A DNA stretch of 64,000 nt from Branchiostoma lanceolatum (taxonomy: Eukaryota; Chordata; Leptocardii; Amphioxiformes; Branchiostomatidae), in assembly GCF_035083965.1 (NCBI RefSeq), contig NC_089727.1, positions 2,113,501-2,177,500 on the forward strand, read 5' to 3'. The notes below the pieces were generated by a model. It had not been told where the DNA came from. It ran no database searches and worked only from the letters and a program-made list of their open reading frames with translations. Both the position numbers and the translations under genes were made by a program. The first letter of the stretch is position 1. Every line of letters begins with the position of its first letter. Shown one piece after another: positions 57,949 to 64,000 of this stretch.

Positions 57949-60900
57949 TCATATAATGATACTGTAAAATAATACAACGATATAATCAGGCACCAGAGCC
58001 CTCAGTTTGGAAAAGGGCCAGGTGTGGAAGGGATAGTAGATCTCCCGTGCGCGGGTTGCACCTCCCCGGATAACCGCCAGGGCGGTCTCGTCCGTCGGGG
58101 CGAATTTTTCCAGTACCTTGTCACCGTCTGGCTCAGTCTGTAGTAAAAAAAAGAAGAACACAGTGAATAACAGGCAGGAAGACATCCCCCACACAACCAC
58201 GCTATACGAAGATAGCATTTGGAAAATGTATAACTGTGGAAACACCGACACAGACAGGTCGTTCAGTCTGATATAACCAGCTGCTGCCGCGCCGCGTGCC
58301 TGCGAAGCCGAATAAGGGTTATCTGTATCTTTATTTATATAGCCGGTTTAACCGCCCTTTGGCGTAACACACCTGCTATACCGGCTTTATCAAAACAGAT
58401 ACAGACATAGACAGAACATAAACAATACCTCCCCGTGAATTACTAGCCTCTGACCACGAGGCCACCTTACCATCTGGATTGAGCTGCAAAGAAGTCAAAA
58501 TACAGTAATTTACTAGTTTACTAATAAAACTATTTGCGTACTTTTAAATGGTTGGAGAATGTTGGGGTGGCGATGAAACCCAGCACGGCGAGAGTGACGG
58601 ACACGTCCTGCTGAGCCTTCATCAGTTCCACACGGAGGGAGCTGAAGAACCCGTCCAACGCGAACTTCACAGAGCTGTAGAAGCTCATGCCTGGAAATGG
58701 CATCTTTCCTGTCCACAAAGAAGAGCAACAGTCTTTAGCACACAATTCTGTGTGAAGTAATTATGGTGTCTGGTTTGTGGTGAGGCTAACGTGTTCAATA
58801 CCCTCTTTAATTACAGACATGCCAAATTTCAGACACATCCATCAAAAGTATATTGATTTATAGGTGCAAAGACACAGACGCAGACAAAAACCACCTCTTT
58901 ACTACAACGAGGATCCACTTCATTCTCATACGCACAAAACTGTGACAGTTTTTGTTCACCTTTTCATTGATTGTACAGGTAGGTTTTTGTGATTGATTTC
59001 ATACCGACAAGTCTTGTTTCCTCTTTTATTTATTAAACTTTAGGGTGGTCCCTTCAGTTAACTAAGTTACTGATTTCCAATGGAGCCCTTATTATGATTA
59101 CATTATAGATAATAGATAAAGGTCATAACATAAAATGATTAAACATAGGAATATATACAATAGCACTAGAATCATCAAACATCATACAAAATCCTCTTTA
59201 TTGTCTTTCGTATTGCCACCTATATATCCCCCACATAATCATCACCGGCGCCACCTGGAAGGCCTGCAATGGAGGCTAGGCACGATGTGTCAGTCGCTCT
59301 TCTTTATTAATCTTACCTCCCAAAGACCCGACGACCACGATGTGTCCTTTGCTCTCCTTCAGCAGAGGCAGGGCCAGGGAGGCCAGCCGGACGTAACTGA
59401 TCAGGTTGATGTTTAAGAAGTCCACGAAGAAGTCCATATCCGGGTCGTCGTCCCAAGACTTGCCCCTCCACAGATCGCTAAACATGTCCTCAAAAGATTT
59501 GAAACTCGACCCGACGTGATTCAGCACCAGGTAGTCCAACCGACCTGCACAAGATGTGAAGTCTTAGGGTTACGTTTAGATCTCCTTATTGCATGAATAC
59601 TACTCTTTACCGGACTATTTTGTGGACTGAACGAATATAGAAATATGTTACAATATGGGGATTGTTTTGTCTGAGGGTTGGGCGGTCATTACCTTCAAGA
59701 AAAAGGAGGTGTTCTTTTAGGCCTGCCTGGCTGTGTTTGTATGTGTGTGTGTGTGTCTGTGCGTCTATATGTGTTCCGAATTTTGTTGAGAACCTCTGAA
59801 TACATTTTAATGACATTTGGTTTGTGGATAAGTTTGGGGAAGACGAAGGTCAATGTCAATTTGTTACTTACCCTGAACTGGTCCTTTATATGAATTATCA
59901 TGAAATATAGACATGGTATTCTACCAAGGGAAAGGACTTTCACACATAAAAATCACACATGTAACTATGGTAGAGAATTCCACCATTTAAAATAGATCTG
60001 GCTAACTGATTGCAACCTTATTCGTATCATCAATGGCACAAGATAAAACAATAAGTATACAAACTCTTAATATATCATGAAGGTATGGGGTCTGAATATT
60101 CGTCCATTGGTTACAAATTGGAGGCATGACTCCTCTTGCAAAAGATACTATTTTACCAGTAATCCTGGTAGAGACTAGTCAAACACCCTCCTCCTACTCC
60201 GCATGTCCTAAAACTTCAGTTTTCGACTTACCGAATTTCTCTTTGGCTGTTTGAATGGTTCTCTCACAGTCCTCCGCCTTCCCCATGTCCCCTGCCACGT
60301 AGTGCGCCTCCTGGGCACCCAGAGACTTCGCCTTCGCTACGACCTAAGAGCAAACCAAACGCCAGAGACGTTTGTAACTATATTTCATGACTTACTTGTC
60401 TCTCAGTCAGACTTTCCTACTTCCACTAAGCTTCGCTATTTGTCATTTACAAAAATATGAAATGAAATTGAATATGCCTCCGTGAAAAAAAAAGGTTTTT
60501 GTGAATCTATTGTTTTATTCATCATTGAACATTTCTCGCTAATCCTGTCTGTGCATTTTCTTCCCAATGCAACGTTGTACCCGGGCCAAGCCAACCTTGT
60601 TATCTTGCCAGTCTCCGGCTACACCATCTTTCGCCGAACATCCTGTCACTCAATATAATATTCAAATAACTGCACACCTAGACAAACAAACAAACCAAAA
60701 ACGATACCTTCGTTTTCACGGAGGTAGAAGGCAAAACTTCCAAACACTATTTGTGGTGTTTGGAAGGTTAATCAAAATGAAACAGTGCAAAACGGAGTCT
60801 TCCCACCTCCTTCAGCCTGTTCTCCCTTCTGGCTGTGATGAGGATCTTCGCTCCCAGCCGGGCGTACTGGTACGCCATCTCTTCGCCGATACCGGTACTG

Positions 60901-62455
60901 CAGCCCGTGATGACGACAGTTGCACCGCGTACAGATTCTGAAGAACGATATGTGTGAATTGTGTGAAATCATGAGCCTTAGCACTTGTAACCGGATAACC
61001 CAAAGAAAAAAGTCAGGTGTCAAGCCACGAAACCTGCACTGCAACAAAAGTCGGATTTGCCAACGGCGATGAATTCCCGGTAAGTCTAGTATTGGTTTCC
61101 AATAGCAACAAATACTGCCAGTTTAACCTGGTATTGTTGGACTTAAGCCCCCTCTCACTGGACCCGTGGCACGCTGGCGGCGTCGATGCGTCCTTAGCTG
61201 GATTTGTGTTACCCTTTACTAAACCATGACCAAAATGACAACAAAACACAAAAAAAATTCTTTTTTTAAATCGTTTTTTTCGATGAAATTAGTTTAATGC
61301 TTTGTCAATTCGATCGCCCGCAGCGACGCCGCCAGCGTACCACGGGGTCCAGTGACAGGGGGGCTTTAACTGGCATTTGTCGCTATTGGTAATGGATCAA
61401 TTTTCGTGCCGTGGAGTCTGTTGCACCGCGTACAGACTCTAAGGGACAATGTCAACCATGCCATACATTCAGGATCTTTCAGGACTTGTAACCGGTGAAT
61501 CAAGAGAAAAGGGAAATATTCAAGGCTTAAACGAAACGAAACTTGAGTCAAGATATGACGGTGCCTCCCATCGGGAGATATGGTAACCTAAAACACACAC
61601 GCGTGTGAATGTTTTGCTTGTTAACATTGTAACGTTACCTAAAACACACAGGCAAAGCATTCCCACGCCTGCGCGTCTTAGATACACAATATTCCCAGAC
61701 CGGAGGCACCACAATATCTTGACTCCAACTTTTTTTCATGTTTGATGACGCTTATCATTTGAAAGTAGGTAAATCTAGCAAATACTCCTGTTGTTGGTCG
61801 TCGGACGTTGTCAACGATGACAAAAGCATCGTATCAGGCACAGTGTAGGCATAGCGTATTGCAATTCGGATTTAATTTTCCAGGGTAAATGACTGACTCT
61901 TTGAAAACCTACAACAGCTACAAGATCTATATCAACACAATGATACCCATAAGCTTCGGCACCAAATACCAACAACAAACAGGCACGTTATACTCAGTCA
62001 CAATATCGTTAAAGTTCTGCATCAAAGAGAGAAGCACAAGCGAAGCATTACAATCAACACTGTTTGTCTGACAGTGCCTCACATACCATCACGTCCACCT
62101 ATGAATAATGAATCATCCCCTATGCATCAACTAAGACGGAACACATCTTGTCAAACACTCGAGTCCCAACCGTTATGTCACATTCTCTGTACGATTTATT
62201 TTGTCGTAGGGTGTACGTCAAGGCTATGATAGAAGCAATCGTCGACAGAAATCCCGGGCAGACTTTTCATATACAAGATATAATAGAATTTCGTCCCCAA
62301 AATTCCCCCCAACTTGCTGTTGTTTATCGGTATTTCAATGCAAGGGTAAATCAACACAGCGACTTACCCGGATCGAAGCCATCGTAGTTCCAGTAGATTC
62401 CGACGGCAACGGCGCCGAGTAACACCAACAGACTGACTCGCACTAGGAGCGACAT
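57949..62455 (-). CDS. 11beta-hydroxysteroid dehydrogenase 1-like protein, copy B
   Basis: Six exons from high to low: 62368-62455, 60807-60937, 60232-60343, 59317-59544, 58542-58708 and 57949-58137. Phases agree, giving 304 aa. Exons 1-3 are nearly identical to copy A at the protein level. Exon 4 is 9 nt longer (DMFSDLWRGKSWDDD), which places the catalytic residues at S184 in VVVGSLGGK and Y197/K201 in FYSSVKFALDGFF. The last exon diverges, reading TEPDGDKVLEKFAPTDETA and ending DYIVVLFYSIII, a hydrophobic tail in place of the polar end of copy A. Role expected as for copy A. Intron 1 contains a TIR element and a relic of exon 2. Confidence 0.93.
58320..58395 (-). repeat. Solitary degraded unit of the 55-60-bp minisatellite family
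   Basis: ATAGCCGGTTTAACCGCCC and GGCGTAACACACC match the units at 13462-13868. In HSD copy B intron 5. Confidence 0.7.
61143..61368. mobile_element. TIR element in intron 1 of HSD copy B
   Basis: The element spans 61146-61365 (220 bp). Its inverted ends of about 45 bp begin AGCCCCCTCTCACTGGACCC, followed by ACGCTGGCGGCGTCG. TTA flanks both sides (61143-61145 and 61366-61368). The inferred class is PIF/Harbinger-like from the 3-bp TTA duplication. Confidence 0.83.
61425..61545 (-). pseudogene. Relic of HSD exon 2 start in copy B intron 1
   Basis: CTGTTGCACCGCGTACAGA, followed by CTCTAAGGGACAATG, repeats the first bases of exon 2, its acceptor and adjacent intron (compare 60925-60960 and 55500-55540). 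Only the exon's first 20 or so bases are present, so it is a partial tandem duplicate. Confidence 0.7.
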
Positions 62456-63556
62456 CGCGCGTGTGTGTGTGTGTGCTTAGACAGGTAAGACAATGGTTCA
62501 CAGTAGAAACCTGCTGTTGACTCAAGCCCACGCCGCAAAACGGGGGTGTCGTCAACTTACGGCAGACCTGGGCCGCGTGAAGCCGCTTGTGCACTGTTAC
62601 TAAGCGTTGTTTAAGGATTGCCCGTCTGTCCAGTTTTACAGACAAAAATGGCACTAAGGATGTATCACAACGCTCCATTGTAATGTGGAAATCACAGAGA
62701 GAGGGGAGACATGTATGAATACACGCACTCGCCCACACACACACGCACAAAATTAACTAGCTGCTAATAAATCTTGAGTTCGCTCAGCAGCAAATAAAAG
62801 AAAAAAGTAGCCACCTCGTTCCCTTTTGACGCAGTCTTTTATATGACGCCTAGCGGAAGTCATGCGATCAGCAGCCAACGCACAGCGAGCGACCAAACGT
62901 TCTCATCAAACATTTATTTATTCCTCTACCATCCAGCACAGTTTCCACCACGCTGTCTTGCACAGAAGAATATCTTTGGCTTTTGCAACTACTTTGCTGC
63001 CCTCCTTTAAACATGAACTTAACTTTATACATCAACTCCCTCCCAGCCCACTGCTTTCCCCCCGAATATAACCTACAAACCTTCAAAACAAACCTACGCC
63101 GCTGGCTCTCACCTATGGGTATGCTACATTAGTTCAATTGGTTCAATGCTGGGAAGTGGCCCCTTACGGCCTTGCATTGAGCGAGATCGTTAAAAAAAAC
63201 TAGTAGATTTATACAATATACTCCCTTAATTGCCACGCCATATCAAACCTCCGGGTGATCAAATCATTAACTTCCTGTATTCACTTTAAGGTAACTCAAG
63301 TGTTGAATTTGGTAACCAAATCATCACCTGCTATCATCATGCTTCTGCACGGTTCAAACCTGTTTTACTCATTCCCGTGTACATTAGCCATATACCACTC
63401 CAGTTTGGTGCCCGTATCACCTTCAGATTGAAAGATACAAAACCAGACGTCGCATTGCTGTCCTATAACAAGCCGCTAGGGAGCCCAAAATCTAATCATT
63501 TCTAGGTCTCATCAAGACCTGCCCACATACAACATATAAACACTTGCCACAGTAAA
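62456..63556. other. Spacer between HSD copies B and C
   Basis: Contains the copy B promoter and, at about 62900-63210, a possible LINE tail. The plus-strand frame INSLPAHCFPPEYNLQTFK followed by NLRRWLS and a stop resembles the C-terminal W-NSLP / FK--L--WL motif of CR1/L2-type reverse transcriptases, and an A-rich run follows at 63192. Nothing else was recognised. Confidence 0.45.
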
Positions 63557-63739
63557 TCATACCATATTAATCTTAGCGTTAAGGTAGTCCATAATTTGCG
63601 GCATCAGAGCTCCGAATTTTGCCAAAGGCCAGACGGAGAACGGATGGTAGATCTCCCGGGCTCTAGTCACCCCTCCTCGGATGATGGCCATGGCGGTCTG
63701 GCCTACAGGAGCTACCATGTTCAGCATCTCTGGTGTGTT
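63557..63739 (-). CDS. 11beta-hydroxysteroid dehydrogenase 1-like protein, copy C (last exon only)
   Basis: One terminal exon of 60 codons plus stop, with an ACAG acceptor at 63740. It reads NTPEMLNMVAPVGQTAMAII, then RGGVTRAREIYHPFSVWPLAK and GALMPQIMDYLNAKINMV. This aligns with the last exon of copy A (RGGATRAREIYYPFSTWPL) more closely than with copy B. The rest of the gene should lie beyond the right edge. It extends the tandem array to at least three members. Confidence 0.85.
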   Translation of the reverse strand, partial: NTPEMLNMVAPVGQTAMAIIRGGVTRAREIYHPFSVWPLAKFGALMPQIMDYLNAKINMV

Positions 63740-64000
63740 CTGTAAAAAACATATTTAGTAGGCATTCCTTTATAGTAGGTATTTTTGTGTCTTTTGAGGC
63801 AAACAATAGTCCAGTCTCTTATCTTCAGTTTGTTTATTTGGTTTCAACTCCTCGTTTTTTTAAGCATGCTGTCAACTTAATTTGTAGTCTAATCAATAAC
63901 TGGTGAAGGAGCTAGCCGCCAATAGCTACTGAGAGCTCGGTTGCAAATCTATAAGAATATGGACAGCCAACTCCTCTTGCAAACTTTTCACGTAATTTGA

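Overview
The window is nuclear DNA of a chordate, most likely a cephalochordate such as Branchiostoma. That identification is an inference. It rests on vertebrate-like orthologues (ALG8, APEH, HMMR) with many phase-consistent introns, LRR-Ig receptors and tandem 11beta-HSD-like genes, in DNA crowded with minisatellites, SINE-like repeats and short terminal-inverted-repeat (TIR) elements. No bacterial-style operons, rRNA or CRISPR are present. All gene models were built by hand from splice sites, reading phase and remembered family sequences; no search was run.

Layout. (1) 534-2670 (+): a complete three-exon ENPP6/7-like phosphodiesterase with all zinc ligands. (2) 3982-7047 (-): an intronless-CDS LRR-Ig single-pass receptor whose 580-residue tail carries two expanded arrays of tyrosine motifs (12 YxN and about 9 Y[VI]T). 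(3) 7.1-10.2 kb: repeats, including a hAT-like MITE with an 8-bp target duplication and a TIR element reaching the ALG8 3' end. (4) 10220-19454 (-): complete ALG8, 13 exons, 524 aa. (5) 20191-24721 (+): complete APEH, 6 exons, 710 aa, with an intact Ser-Asp-His triad and a GC-AG first intron. ALG8 and APEH are divergent, with 736 bp between start codons. (6) 25896-42498 (+): HMMR/RHAMM, 26 exons, 856 aa. Its third intron holds a 2.9-kb TIR element nested inside a SINE and containing seven direct copies of an 18-nt word. (7) 44084-50735 (+): a five-exon transmembrane mucin with an N-terminal Ly6/uPAR domain and long Thr-rich repeats. (8) 52940-64000 (-): a tandem array of HSD11B1-like dehydrogenases, two complete copies plus the last exon of a third.

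How the genes relate. ALG8 (ER N-glycan glucosylation), APEH (cytosolic acyl-peptide hydrolysis) and HMMR (spindle/centrosome coiled coil) are conserved housekeeping or cell-cycle genes that share only location and a possible ALG8/APEH promoter. The ENPP, LRR-Ig, Ly6-mucin and HSD genes are accessory-type surface or metabolic genes in families that expand readily. One theme recurs: partial tandem duplication of exon ends (ALG8 exon 4, HMMR exon 24, the APEH C-terminus, HSD copy B exon 2), usually beside microsatellites. The strongest candidates for something undescribed are the LRR-Ig tyrosine-array receptor, the Ly6-mucin with in-phase internal donors, the nested element with the direct 18-mers, and two unrelated TIR elements occupying the same TTA site in paralogous HSD introns.
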